Origin: Lachnospiraceae bacterium | GTDB lineage: Bacteria > Bacillota_A > Clostridia > Lachnospirales > Lachnospiraceae | Assembly: GCA_017391465.1 (NCBI GenBank) | Contig: JAFOYH010000111.1 | Span: 1-47,331, forward strand | Direction of reading: 5' to 3' | Length of the DNA stretch: 47,331 nucleotides | Shown: positions 1 through 8,091 of the stretch, piece by piece | Layout of the letters: each line of letters starts with the position of its first letter | Numbering within the stretch: position 1 is the stretch's first letter | Notes under the pieces: generated by a model | The model's input: only the letters and a program-made list of their open reading frames with translations | Told to the model about the DNA's origin: nothing | Databases searched by the model: none | Program-made: the position numbers and the translations under genes

Positions 1-50
1 GCTTGTTACAACAGAATTTTCCCAGTAATAGAATAGTGAAAAGAAATAAG

Positions 51-73
51 GGGCTGTGTACAACAGCCCTTTT
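51..73 (+). terminator. Rho-independent terminator of an upstream gene
   Basis: A 7-bp stem (GGGCTGT/ACAGCCC) with a 5-nt loop is followed by TTTT. It should end transcription of a gene lying to the left of the window and insulate the next gene. Confidence 0.75.
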
Positions 74-76
74 GTG

Positions 77-106
77 TTTACCAGTGTTTAATTTGCGTGG
101 TATAAT
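77..106 (+). promoter_or_regulatory. Extended -10 promoter of the OLD-like gene
   Basis: The -10 box TATAAT (101-106) is preceded by TGG, giving an extended -10 element. A weak -35 (TTTACC, 77-82) lies 18 bp upstream. Transcription should begin near 113, about 37 nt before the start codon. Confidence 0.6.
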
Positions 107-113
107 AAAAGAC

Positions 114-130
114 ATATGAGAGACTCATAT
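114..130. promoter_or_regulatory. Perfect palindrome at the transcription start (possible operator)
   Basis: ATATGAG and CTCATAT form a perfect 7-bp inverted repeat around a 3-nt spacer. It sits 7 bp downstream of the -10 box and before the ribosome binding site at 137-144, where a bound repressor would block initiation. No regulator gene lies next to it, so the operator role is inferred from position and symmetry only. Confidence 0.4.
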
Positions 131-149
131 AGAACAGGGAGGTGTTTCT

Positions 150-2021
150 ATGCATCTGAATCGACTGCGCATTCAGAATTTTAAATCGATTCGAGATTTG
201 GAAATTGAAGACATTGAAAATGTTTTGATTCTTGTTGGAAAAAATAATACGGGGAAAACGGTCATTTTGGATGCACTGAGAATTCTTGACGGCACTTATG
301 CATTAAGTGATAATGACTTTAATCAGGAGGCCGGAAATATTGAAATTGAGGTTCATTTGCAATTAGATCATGAAGACCTTCACATGTTTAATGAAAGCGG
401 TATTGTCAGCGGATATAAACGTTATGATCTGTGGATGAAAGAATTTCAGAACAGACTGCCGTCTTTTGACGAAACAACAGGAATTTTGTACTTTAAATTA
501 ACCGTGAATCACAATGGACAGCGTCGTTTCAGTGATGGCACAAAGAAGCACAACACATACATTCAGCAGGTGATTCCGAAGTTATATTATATTGATAGCA
601 TGCGACATTTTAAAGATATCCAGGACGATATCTTTCTTGCACAGGAAAATATGTGGACATCGAGACTTCGGAAAGAACGCTGTGTCTTTGACAGCGGAAA
701 AACGTGTCTTCATTGTTTTCATTGTATTGGAAAGATCGAACAGAAAATGCCGGCAGAGCTGAATGTGCTGGAAACAGCCCGATTATTTGAGTACAAGTTA
801 TATCAGGGGAATTTTAATCAGTTTGCAGAAAGTGTCAATGACTATTTCCATAAGAATGGTGGTCAAAGTGAAGATATTTATTACACCATGGCCGGAAGTA
901 TGGGGGATTTGTGCAAAGTTCAGGGATATGTTCATCATAGAGAACGAGATATTGAGATGAATCTTTCAGACATGGGCACAGGTATGCGTTGTATTTATAT
1001 ATTATCCCTTTTGGAAGCCTATATTCATGGGGATAAGCGAATCCCTTGTATTATTCTGATGGAAGATCCGGAAATTTTCCTGCATCCAAGACTCCAAAAA
1101 GTGGCCAGCGAGATTCTCTATCGCCTGTCCAAGACGAATCAGGTCATCTTTACAACGCATTCGCCAAATATGCTGTTCAACTTCACATCGGGTCAGATTC
1201 GTCAGGTGATGACCGATGAAGAATGGTACACTGTTGTAAAACAGCCGGAAGATGTGGATCAGATACTGGATGATCTGGGTTATACTGCCAATGATCTCAT
1301 GAATGTGAATTTTGTCTTTATTGTGGAAGGAAAGCAGGACAAGAGTCGATTGCCGCTGCTTTTAAATAAATACTATTCCGAAATGACAGATAAAGAGGGT
1401 AAACCGTATCGTATATCGATTATTACAACCAATAGCTGCACAAACATTAAAACCTATGCCAATTTAAAATATATTAACAAGCTCTATTTAAAGGATCAGT
1501 TTTTAATGATTCGAGATGGAGACGGCAAGGATCCGGAATTTCTGGCAAATCAGCTTTGCAAGTATTATGAGCGAAGTTATGTTCAGGATGTGGATCGTAT
1601 GCCAAAGGTGACACGCAAAAATGTCCTGATTTTAAAATATTATTCATTTGAAAATTATTTCCTGAATCCGGAAGTGATGGTTCAGATTGGCGTTTTAAGT
1701 TCTGTGGATCAGTTTTATGAAGTTTTGTATAAGAAATGGAAAGAGTATCTGCATAGAATAAAGAGCGGACAAAATTTTACACGTAAAACCGGCATTGAAA
1801 TTAAAGGACCGGAGGATATCAGAGACAATATCGAAGAATTTTTAATTTATATGCGCGGACATAATCTTTATGATATTTTCTATGGTCCGCATAAAAAACG
1901 TGAAAAAGAACTTTTAACAGCCTATATTGATGCAGCTCCAAGAGATACATTTAAAGATATTCTGGATGCCATTGACCGGTTTGTTTATTTTGAGAATCGT
2001 GTGAAAGAAGAAAAAGAGTAG
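150..2021 (+). CDS. OLD-family ATP-dependent endonuclease (AAA ATPase plus TOPRIM-like domain)
   Basis: This 623-residue cytoplasmic protein has the layout of OLD-family nucleases. Walker A is GKNNTGKT at 30-37, an ABC-type signature-like stretch (DMGTGMR) lies near 275, Walker B is LMEDPE with E305/D306, and the switch histidine is H337 in TTHSPN. A C-terminal TOPRIM-like domain carries E393 (VEGKQD) and D456/D458 (RDGDG), the expected metal ligands of a nuclease. The ATG follows GGGAGGTG at a good distance. Four cysteines (C178, C186, C189, C192, spaced C-x7-C-x2-C-x2-C) lie inside the ATPase region and could bind zinc or an Fe-S cluster; I do not recall this from characterised OLD proteins. 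It is monocistronic, and no UvrD-like GajB partner is visible nearby. Defence or repair are both possible roles. Confidence 0.8.
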   Translation: MHLNRLRIQNFKSIRDLEIEDIENVLILVGKNNTGKTVILDALRILDGTYALSDNDFNQEAGNIEIEVHLQLDHEDLHMFNESGIVSGYKRYDLWMKEFQNRLPSFDETTGILYFKLTVNHNGQRRFSDGTKKHNTYIQQVIPKLYYIDSMRHFKDIQDDIFLAQENMWTSRLRKERCVFDSGKTCLHCFHCIGKIEQKMPAELNVLETARLFEYKLYQGNFNQFAESVNDYFHKNGGQSEDIYYTMAGSMGDLCKVQGYVHHRERDIEMNLSDMGTGMRCIYILSLLEAYIHGDKRIPCIILMEDPEIFLHPRLQKVASEILYRLSKTNQVIFTTHSPNMLFNFTSGQIRQVMTDEEWYTVVKQPEDVDQILDDLGYTANDLMNVNFVFIVEGKQDKSRLPLLLNKYYSEMTDKEGKPYRISIITTNSCTNIKTYANLKYINKLYLKDQFLMIRDGDGKDPEFLANQLCKYYERSYVQDVDRMPKVTRKNVLILKYYSFENYFLNPEVMVQIGVLSSVDQFYEVLYKKWKEYLHRIKSGQNFTRKTGIEIKGPEDIRDNIEEFLIYMRGHNLYDIFYGPHKKREKELLTAYIDAAPRDTFKDILDAIDRFVYFENRVKEEKE

Positions 2022-2029
2022 GATACAAA

Positions 2030-2062
2030 AAAGCGTGCTACAGTCAAAAAGTAGCACGCTTT
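2030..2062. terminator. Bidirectional terminator between convergent genes
   Basis: A 12-bp perfect stem (AAAGCGTGCTAC/GTAGCACGCTTT) with a 9-nt loop has A-rich and T-rich flanks on both sides. It can end both the OLD-like gene (+) and the S1-domain gene (-). Confidence 0.85.
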
Positions 2063-2075
2063 TATAATGTCTTAA

Positions 2076-2729
2076 TTAGTCAAATTTGAATCCTGCAAGT
2101 AAGGAACCAAGATTTGTTGCTGCATCACCTTCGGATTTGAAGTTAGCGAATTCTTTATCGTGTGTTTCAACCGGAGCTTCTTCAACCATTAAAGCTTTCA
2201 TGCTGAGGCTGAGTTTGCCTTCTTTTTTCTGAATAACTTTAACTTTTACAGCATCGCCTGTTTTTACAGCTTCGTCTGGAGTTTTGATACGTTTTGTGCT
2301 CATCTGGGAGATGTGTACAAGACCGCTTAAACCATTTTCAAGACGGATAAATGCACCATAGTTTGTAATCTTTTCTACAGTACCTTCGAATACATCACCA
2401 ACAGCAATAGCGTCTGCCTGAGCTGCTTTTTCAGCGGCTTTCTTTTCCTGTTCAACAACGCGACCGGATAAAACAAGTCGTTTCTGTTCTGGATCAACAG
2501 TAATGATTTTAACATCAACAGTTTTGTTGAGCCATTCGTTTAAGTCTTCAACATAGCTTGTAGAAAGCTGAGAAGCAGGGATAAATGCGCGAACGCCCTG
2601 TACGTAAGTGATTACGCCTGCGTTTACAACGCCTTTAACCTGAACAGATAAAACAGTATCTTCATCCATTAACTGCTGTAATTCTTCCCAGGAGATTCTT
2701 TCTTCTGCAACACGTTTTGTTTCACTCAT
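2076..2729 (-). CDS. Two-domain S1 RNA-binding protein
   Basis: This 217-residue protein has two S1/OB-fold modules. The first (about 26-91) is degenerate and resembles an RpsA-like repeat. The second (about 109-178) is canonical, with YGAFIRLENGLSGLVHIS and a closing KLSLSMKA. The tail is charged. A role in RNA binding, translation or RNA turnover is likely, but the exact function is unknown. The ATG at 2729 is chosen because GAGGTG lies 6 nt before it; a GTG at 2753 would overlap the upstream gene and lacks such a site. It follows the small acidic membrane protein gene by 13 nt on the same strand, so the two are probably co-transcribed and end at the terminator at 2030-2062. Confidence 0.85.
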   Translation of the reverse strand: MSETKRVAEERISWEELQQLMDEDTVLSVQVKGVVNAGVITYVQGVRAFIPASQLSTSYVEDLNEWLNKTVDVKIITVDPEQKRLVLSGRVVEQEKKAAEKAAQADAIAVGDVFEGTVEKITNYGAFIRLENGLSGLVHISQMSTKRIKTPDEAVKTGDAVKVKVIQKKEGKLSLSMKALMVEEAPVETHDKEFANFKSEGDAATNLGSLLAGFKFD

Positions 2730-2742
2730 AATTGTCACCTCA

Positions 2743-3000
2743 TTATTCTTCACAGGTTTCGGCTGCCATTTTAGAAGGATCTATTTTTACATATTCGCGA
2801 TTTGCAACAACTTCTTCAGCGTCATCTTCATCATCGAACATGTCGTCAAAATCATCATCGAAATCATCATCCCATGTATCGTCAAAGTTATCGGATGCTT
2901 TCTTATCTAAGACATCTTTAACGATATAAGCAATACTTCCAACAGCTACGGCTACGGTTGCTGTCTTTGCTACAAATTTAAAAAATTTACCGATCTTCAT
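2743..3000 (-). CDS. Small membrane-anchored acidic protein, function unknown
   Basis: I do not recognise a named family. The predicted 85-residue product starts with a basic stretch (KIGKFFKF) and has one hydrophobic segment at about 11-26, enough for a membrane anchor. A very acidic stretch follows, rich in DD and FDD repeats (about 40-60), and the tail is more neutral. The ATG at 3000 is preferred because GGAAGGTG precedes it; a GTG at 3027 would add nine residues. It is the first gene of a two-gene unit with the S1-domain gene downstream, its stop 13 nt before that ATG. The Asp-rich segment might bind cations or basic proteins, which is inference only. Confidence 0.7.
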   Translation of the reverse strand: MKIGKFFKFVAKTATVAVAVGSIAYIVKDVLDKKASDNFDDTWDDDFDDDFDDMFDDEDDAEEVVANREYVKIDPSKMAAETCEE

Positions 3001-3038
3001 AAATTCACCTTCCTGTTTTTTACTCACATATAGTTTAT

Positions 3039-3067
3039 ATTATATAGTATTTTTACAAAAAAATAAA
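3039..3067 (-). promoter_or_regulatory. Possible promoter of the acidic protein-S1 unit
   Basis: On the minus strand TATAAT (3039-3044) lies 17 bp from a weak TTTATT (3062-3067). The region is very AT-rich, so chance matches are likely. The rest of the gap to 3164 holds a weak AT-rich hairpin (3123-3130 with 3141-3148) before the next gene. Confidence 0.35.
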
Positions 3068-3164
3068 GATATTATTTACTTTAGTCCGAAAAATAATTAA
3101 AATAAAGATAATGATTCTTACAAAAAAGGAAGATACATAATCCTTTTTATTTTATGAGGTAATT

Positions 3165-3872
3165 ATGAAAATCATACTTAAAATAACAGGCTTCCTGCAT
3201 TTATTATACTATTTTCTTATGATCACCTATGCCGGAATCCGAACAACATTTTCAATATTCTGGCTGATCATGGGAAGCTTTTGGTTGTGTTTGTCTTTCG
3301 TTCCGAATAAACTTTTAAAATGGATTCGGTGGCCGTTGTGTGTTATTGCAGGCGTCTTTTTAGGACATGAAGCTGCATTTGCTGGAGCTGGAAGAAAAAA
3401 GCCACAGAAAGGAGCCGACTATGTGATTGTTTTAGGGGCTCAGGTAAAAGGAACCCGTCCATCCAGAGCATTGCTTCGACGCATTCAGAAAGCGAAGGAA
3501 TATCTGGATGAAAATCCAAAGACCAAAGTGATTGCATCGGGCGGTCAGGGACCGAGGGAAGATATTACGGAAGCAGAGTGCATTCGAAATACATTGATTG
3601 ATCTGGGGATTTCCAAAGAGAGAATTTTAATGGAAGCAGTTTCAACAAATACATGGGAGAATATTAAATTTTCGCAAGTAATGGCAGGAGGCGAACATCG
3701 TTTTGTTCTGGTTACCAATGGTTTTCATTTGTTCCGTGCCATGAAGACGGCCAAGATGCTTGGTTTCAAATATGTCCAGGGACTTGGAGCTTCAGAGGAA
3801 CCAGTATTGCTTGTAAATTATTATGTACGTGAATTTTTTGCATGGATGGTGTATAGGAGGCGTTCGCAATGA
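3165..3872 (+). CDS. YdcF/SanA/ElyC-type DUF218 membrane protein
   Basis: This 235-residue protein starts with about three hydrophobic segments (near 5-25, 27-48 and 55-75). A DUF218 domain follows from about 85. Its family hallmarks are visible: YVIVLGAQVKG, PSRALLRRIQKAKEYL, VIASGGQGP and ISKERILMEAVSTNTWEN. Related proteins (ElyC, SanA) affect envelope integrity and undecaprenyl-phosphate metabolism in other bacteria; the biochemical activity is not settled. The ATG follows GAGGT by 5 nt. It overlaps the next gene through ATGA, so the phosphatase downstream is translationally coupled and probably works in the same envelope or signalling process. Confidence 0.85.
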   Translation: MKIILKITGFLHLLYYFLMITYAGIRTTFSIFWLIMGSFWLCLSFVPNKLLKWIRWPLCVIAGVFLGHEAAFAGAGRKKPQKGADYVIVLGAQVKGTRPSRALLRRIQKAKEYLDENPKTKVIASGGQGPREDITEAECIRNTLIDLGISKERILMEAVSTNTWENIKFSQVMAGGEHRFVLVTNGFHLFRAMKTAKMLGFKYVQGLGASEEPVLLVNYYVREFFAWMVYRRRSQ

Positions 3873-4621
3873 TTTATGTGACTTCAGATATTCATGGATG
3901 TTTTAAAGAATTTAAAAATTTACTCAATTATATACGGTTTTGTGACGAAGATATGCTTTATATTATTGGTGATGTGCTCGGTCGAGGAGAAGAACCCATA
4001 CCATTACTTCAATATGTGATGAAACATCCTAACATGAAACTGCTTATGGGAAATCACGAACAGGCCTTTTTATGGAATATGGATGAGAATACAAGTATTT
4101 TTTCGGACGAAGAAGTGAGAGAACTCTGGCTCAAGCATAGTGGATCCCAGGTATATGAACAATATATGGCATTACCTGAGGATGAAAAACAGAGGGTAAT
4201 TGATTATGTAAAAAAATGTCCGGTTTATGAGATCGTGGACAAGAATATTTTGGTTCATGCGGGAATCCAGACAAAACATATGTCATACGATTCGCTAAAA
4301 GAGTTGATGAATGAACAAAAATCATTTAAAATGTTATGGCAGACGAAAGAATTTTACTGTGAGCCGATGGAGCTTAAAGATCCGGAAGCGAGAGTGTTTT
4401 TTGGTCATATGTTTTCTTTAATTATTCGTCAGGATCGAGGAGAACCCATGGATTCGACGGAAGTGTGGAACGATGGCAATCGTATCGGTTTGGATTGTGG
4501 ATATGCCTTTGGAGGGAAAATGGTTATGTATTGTCTGGATACGGATGAGGAACATTATCTGACCAGTTCGGGCGAATTTTATACCAGACAATCCAAGAAA
4601 AAGAAAACTATTTTGCATTAA
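3869..4621 (+). CDS. PPP-family metallophosphoesterase (serine/threonine phosphatase or Ap4A-hydrolase type)
   Basis: The metal-binding motifs appear in family order: SDIHG (D7, H9), GDVLGRG (D35), GNHE (N62, H63), then VHAG and FGHMF carrying the later histidines, and LDCGYAFGGK near the end. Together they identify a cytoplasmic calcineurin-like phosphatase of the PPP branch that includes PrpE-like and Ap4A hydrolases; the substrate cannot be read from the sequence. The second motif is unusual: the family normally has GDxxDRG, and here the second aspartate is Gly38, although the metal-binding D35 and the arginine R39 remain. It starts within the stop of the ydcF-like gene (ATGA overlap). Length 250 is normal for bacterial members. 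Confidence 0.85.
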   Translation: MIYVTSDIHGCFKEFKNLLNYIRFCDEDMLYIIGDVLGRGEEPIPLLQYVMKHPNMKLLMGNHEQAFLWNMDENTSIFSDEEVRELWLKHSGSQVYEQYMALPEDEKQRVIDYVKKCPVYEIVDKNILVHAGIQTKHMSYDSLKELMNEQKSFKMLWQTKEFYCEPMELKDPEARVFFGHMFSLIIRQDRGEPMDSTEVWNDGNRIGLDCGYAFGGKMVMYCLDTDEEHYLTSSGEFYTRQSKKKKTILH

Positions 4622-4646
4622 TGTGATAAAGAAATGAAGAAAATGC

Positions 4647-4675
4647 TTGCATTTTTAACAAATATCATGTAATAT
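4647..4675 (+). promoter_or_regulatory. Promoter of asd
   Basis: TTGCAT (4647-4652) and TAATAT (4670-4675) are separated by exactly 17 bp, close to the sigma-A consensus. The leader to the start codon is about 65 nt and shows no clear riboswitch fold. Confidence 0.7.
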
Positions 4676-4748
4676 TGTTCTGGTACAAACAAATGTATTT
4701 TACAGACGGACATCTGGCGAAATATCAAATCATAAAGGAGTAATTACA

Positions 4749-5834
4749 ATGGAAAAGAAATTAAGAGTGGGAATCCTTGGGGCAACAGGAATGGTAGGAC
4801 AGAGATTTATTTCTCTTCTTGAAAATCATCCATGGTATGAAGTAGTTGCAGTGGCAGCAAGTCCTCGTTCTGCAGGGAAAACATATGAGGAAGCTGTAGG
4901 TGGCCGTTGGAAAATGACCACACCAATGCCGGAAGGCGTTAAAAAATTAATGGTTATGAATGTAAATGATGTAGAAAAAGTTGCCGCTGAAGTCGATTTT
5001 GTTTTCAGTGCTGTAGATATGACAAAAGAAGAAATTCGTGCCATCGAAGATGCATATGCGAAAACAGAAACACCAGTTGTTTCTAATAATAGTGCACATC
5101 GTTGGACACCAGACGTTCCTATGGTTGTTCCGGAAATCAATCCAGAACATTTTGAAGTCATCGAATTCCAGAAAAAACGTTTAGGTACAACACGCGGTTT
5201 TGTGGCTGTAAAACCAAATTGTTCCATTCAGAGTTATGCGCCTGTGCTCACAGCATGGAAAGAATTTGAACCTGTAGAAGTTGTTGCTACAACATATCAG
5301 GCAATTTCCGGTTCAGGAAAAACATTTAAAGAATGGCCGGAGATGATTGAAAATATCATTCCATATATTGGCGGTGAGGAAGAAAAGAGTGAACAGGAAC
5401 CATTGCGTCTCTGGGGTAAAGTTGAAGATGGTGTAATCGTAAAGGCTTCCAGTCCGGTGATTACAACTCAGTGTATCCGTGTGCCGGTATTAAATGGCCA
5501 TACAGCGGCTGTGTTTGTTAAATTTGCAAAAAAACCAACAAAAGAAGAATTAATCGATCGTATTCGTAATTTCAAAGGTCAGCCTCAGGAATTAAATCTT
5601 CCAAGTGCTCCAAAACAGTTTATTCAGTACCTTGAAGAAGATAATCGTCCACAGGTTAAGATGGATGTAGAATATGAAAGAGGTATGGGCGTATCTGTAG
5701 GTCGTCTTCGTGAAGATACGGTATATGATTATAAATTTATCGGTTTATCTCATAATACTGTACGTGGTGCTGCTGGCGGTGCTGTGCTCTGCGCAGAAAT
5801 GTTGACAGCAAAAGGCTATATTCAGGCGAAATAA
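4749..5834 (+). CDS. asd: Aspartate-semialdehyde dehydrogenase
   Basis: It reduces aspartyl-4-phosphate to aspartate semialdehyde with NADPH, the branch step toward lysine/diaminopimelate, threonine and methionine. The N-terminal Rossmann motif GATGMVGQR starts at residue 11. The catalytic cysteine is C158 in KPNCSIQSY. A QAISGSG stretch lies near 180 and a late SHNTVRGAAGG stretch follows. The 361-residue length and the motif set match the archaeal/fungal-like ASADH branch found in many Clostridia rather than the E. coli type. GGAG lies 8 nt before the ATG. It is monocistronic, with its own promoter and terminator. Confidence 0.95.
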   Translation: MEKKLRVGILGATGMVGQRFISLLENHPWYEVVAVAASPRSAGKTYEEAVGGRWKMTTPMPEGVKKLMVMNVNDVEKVAAEVDFVFSAVDMTKEEIRAIEDAYAKTETPVVSNNSAHRWTPDVPMVVPEINPEHFEVIEFQKKRLGTTRGFVAVKPNCSIQSYAPVLTAWKEFEPVEVVATTYQAISGSGKTFKEWPEMIENIIPYIGGEEEKSEQEPLRLWGKVEDGVIVKASSPVITTQCIRVPVLNGHTAAVFVKFAKKPTKEELIDRIRNFKGQPQELNLPSAPKQFIQYLEEDNRPQVKMDVEYERGMGVSVGRLREDTVYDYKFIGLSHNTVRGAAGGAVLCAEMLTAKGYIQAK

Positions 5835-5870
5835 TCGATAGAAGTTGATGCTCATCAGATGCATGTTCGT

Positions 5871-5898
5871 AAAAGGATCGGGTAATCCGGTCCTTTTT
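5871..5898 (+). terminator. Terminator of asd
   Basis: AAAAGGATCGG pairs with CCGGTCCTTTT (one G-U pair) around a 5-nt loop and ends in a T-run. Confidence 0.85.
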
Positions 5899-5963
5899 AT
5901 GTTGTCATGTATGTGATGTGGTTTAGCGGAAATTATTGGAAGTATTTAGGTCATAATTAGCAA

Positions 5964-5992
5964 TTGACATAGGAAATACAGATGCATATACT
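5964..5992 (+). promoter_or_regulatory. Strong promoter of the LacI-family gene
   Basis: TTGACA (5964-5969) and TATACT (5987-5992) have a 17-bp spacer, with a perfect -35 and a near-perfect -10. The remaining gap between asd and this promoter holds only the asd terminator. Confidence 0.8.
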
Positions 5993-6054
5993 AAGAGAAT
6001 GAGATGTGCGAGCGTTGTTATGTAAACACATTGAAATCGAGGAGGCGTGGCAGG

Positions 6055-7050
6055 ATGAAGCAAAAGAGAATATCGATTATAGATGTTGCGAAGGCGGCAG
6101 GAGTTTCAACGGCCACTGTTTCGCGTGTAATTAATCAGATGGGTGGATATTCGGAAAAGACGGAGAAAAAAGTTCTTGAAACGATTAAGGAATGTGGTTT
6201 TCGTCCGAATGCCAGTGCCATTGGACTTCGTACAAAGAAAAGCCGTAGTGTCGGTGTGATTGTGCCGGATATTACGAATGAATTTTTTGCGAGAATTGTA
6301 AGAACATTAAATGTTTTCTTTTTAAAATACAATTATTCTGTTTTTATTTGTGATTTAAATGAAGATGCAGAAATGGAAGAAAGACACATTCAGGATATGT
6401 TGGATAAAAACGTTGATGGATTGATTTTTGTTTCCGGGCGAGATACCACCAGTCCTCTTTTAAAAGATGCAAAAGTTCCAACGGTTTATATTGACCGTTC
6501 TCCGAAAGATGCTCGAACAACAGTGTGTTCAGATAACTATCAGGGAGGATATATTGCCGGAAAAAAACTTTGTGAATGTGGATGTAAAAATATATTATTT
6601 GTTCGGGATTGTCGAATGCCTTCGACTGTTGAACAGCGTCGAGACGGCTTTTTGAAAGCACTGGATGAATGTGGATATTCGCAGGAAAATCCACATGAGA
6701 TTGGAATTCAGCCGGAATATAAAGCAACAAAGGAAAAGATGTTGGAATTGATCCGGAAACAGGAATGTCCATACGATGGTATTTTTGTATCGAATGATAT
6801 TATGGCATTGGGTGTTTTGCATGCGCTTACGGAAGCAGGGGTCATGGTTCCGAAACAGGTCCGACTGATTGGATTTGATAATATATCTCTTTCTGAAATC
6901 TGTCATCCACCAATGACGACAGTTGCACAGAATACAGAGCAGATGAGTTTGTATGCGGGCGAGGCACTGATCAATTTAATGCGAAACGAAGATGTTGAGG
7001 AAAAAATACATATCATTCCGGTACATTTGGAACTGCGAAGCACAACGTGA
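6055..7050 (+). CDS. LacI/GalR-family transcription regulator
   Basis: The 331-residue protein has a LacI helix-turn-helix at about 7-27 (IIDVAKAAGVSTATVSRVIN). A hinge helix follows, then a periplasmic-binding-like sensor domain starting at SVGVIVPDITNEFFA. It should bind an operator as a dimer and respond to a sugar or sugar phosphate. The ATG at 6055 is chosen because GAGGAGG ends 9 nt upstream and the HTH begins at the usual position; an earlier ATG at 6004 has no such site. It sits 33 nt upstream of an allose-type sugar-binding lipoprotein and is likely co-transcribed with it, so it probably senses the same sugar. No clear palindromic operator was found near its promoter. Confidence 0.9.
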   Translation: MKQKRISIIDVAKAAGVSTATVSRVINQMGGYSEKTEKKVLETIKECGFRPNASAIGLRTKKSRSVGVIVPDITNEFFARIVRTLNVFFLKYNYSVFICDLNEDAEMEERHIQDMLDKNVDGLIFVSGRDTTSPLLKDAKVPTVYIDRSPKDARTTVCSDNYQGGYIAGKKLCECGCKNILFVRDCRMPSTVEQRRDGFLKALDECGYSQENPHEIGIQPEYKATKEKMLELIRKQECPYDGIFVSNDIMALGVLHALTEAGVMVPKQVRLIGFDNISLSEICHPPMTTVAQNTEQMSLYAGEALINLMRNEDVEEKIHIIPVHLELRSTT

Positions 7051-7083
7051 TGTTTGGCAACATGCCAACTGGGAGGAGTATGG

Positions 7084-8091
7084 ATGAAAAAAAGAACGAT
7101 AGCATTAATGATGGTCATGGTTATGAGTGTCGGTATGCTTGGCGGTTGTGGATTTTTTGATAAATCGTCAAAAAAACATACAACCCAAAATACGATTTTT
7201 AATGTGGAAGCAGACGAAAATCAAAAGGATGAAAACGTAAAATATGCTGTGATCTTAAAAACACAGGCATCGGATTTCTGGGTAAAGATGAAAAAGGGAA
7301 TCGAAGAAAAAGCCGATGCTATGGGAATTGACGTTGATATTTATGCAGCACAAAGCGAAGAAGACCTGGAAGGTCAGTTAATGATTTTAGAGAACTGCAT
7401 TGATGAAGGTTACGATGGCATTGCTGTTGCACCTTTGTCATCGACGAATTTGATTCCGGGTGTCGTTCGTGCAACGGAAAAAGGAATTCCAATTGTCAAT
7501 ATTGATGAGAAGATGGATGAAGATGAATTGGAAAAACAAGGTGGAGCGGTTGTCCGGTTCGTAGCAACAGATAATATCGAGACTGGGAAAAAAGCCGCTT
7601 CATTTATCGCAGAGCATGTAGAAGAGGGATCAGAGGTGGCAATTATCGAAGGTGTGGCTGAAAATAAGTCCAGTCTGGATCGTACTCAGGGAGCCACAGA
7701 TGTATTTGTCGAGATGGGACTTGAGGTTTGTGCATCTGCACCTGCCGATTGGGATCGTGAAAAATCTATGGATATGGCAGCCAGTATCATTGAACAGAAT
7801 GCAAATTTGACAGCTATTTATTGCTGTAATGATACTATGGCACTGGGAGCATTGCAGGCAGTAATTAATGCAGATCAGCTCGGAAAGATTCTTGTTGTTG
7901 GAACGGATGGGGATGCTGAAGCCATTGATTCAGTCAATGCCGGACGATTGACAGCTACAATTGTACAAGATCCGACAGGGCTGGGTGCAAAGAGTATCGA
8001 ACTTTTAGTTCAAGCTGTGATGCAGGGTGAAAAAGGTTCCGTTGGACATATTCCGGAAATAACCCCTGTAGATACAACAATTATTTATTGA
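7084..8091 (+). CDS. Sugar-binding lipoprotein resembling D-allose-binding AlsB
   Basis: The 335-residue product has a lipoprotein signal peptide with lipobox LGGC (lipidated C22). A periplasmic-binding domain of the ribose/allose class (Peripla_BP_4) follows. Several stretches match what I remember of E. coli AlsB: VILKTQASDFWVKMKKGIE, APLSSTNL, NIDEK, VAIIEG, PADWDR and AIYCCNDTMALG. In ABC importers this protein delivers sugar to a permease, but no permease or ATPase gene lies beside it. It could serve a distant transporter or act only as a sensor. The ATG at 7084 is chosen because GGGAGGAG lies upstream and the signal peptide begins there. It follows the LacI-type regulator and precedes rpiB. 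Confidence 0.8.
   Translation: MKKRTIALMMVMVMSVGMLGGCGFFDKSSKKHTTQNTIFNVEADENQKDENVKYAVILKTQASDFWVKMKKGIEEKADAMGIDVDIYAAQSEEDLEGQLMILENCIDEGYDGIAVAPLSSTNLIPGVVRATEKGIPIVNIDEKMDEDELEKQGGAVVRFVATDNIETGKKAASFIAEHVEEGSEVAIIEGVAENKSSLDRTQGATDVFVEMGLEVCASAPADWDREKSMDMAASIIEQNANLTAIYCCNDTMALGALQAVINADQLGKILVVGTDGDAEAIDSVNAGRLTATIVQDPTGLGAKSIELLVQAVMQGEKGSVGHIPEITPVDTTIIY

Noticed and set aside
3123..3148. AAAAAGGA/TCCTTTTT hairpin upstream of the ydcF-like gene
   Set aside because: Only A/T-rich pairing with two G-C pairs and a 10-nt loop; it is too weak to call a terminator or attenuator.
4676..4748. Possible lysine riboswitch or T-box in front of asd
   Set aside because: The leader of about 65 nt is too short and lacks the conserved structural elements.
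4826..5227. 133-residue minus-strand frame inside asd
   Set aside because: It lies entirely within a well-supported gene and has no recognisable domain or ribosome binding site.
6019..6036. TGTAAACACA near the LacI-type gene as a possible catabolite or self operator
   Set aside because: It is not a clear palindrome and does not match the cre consensus well.
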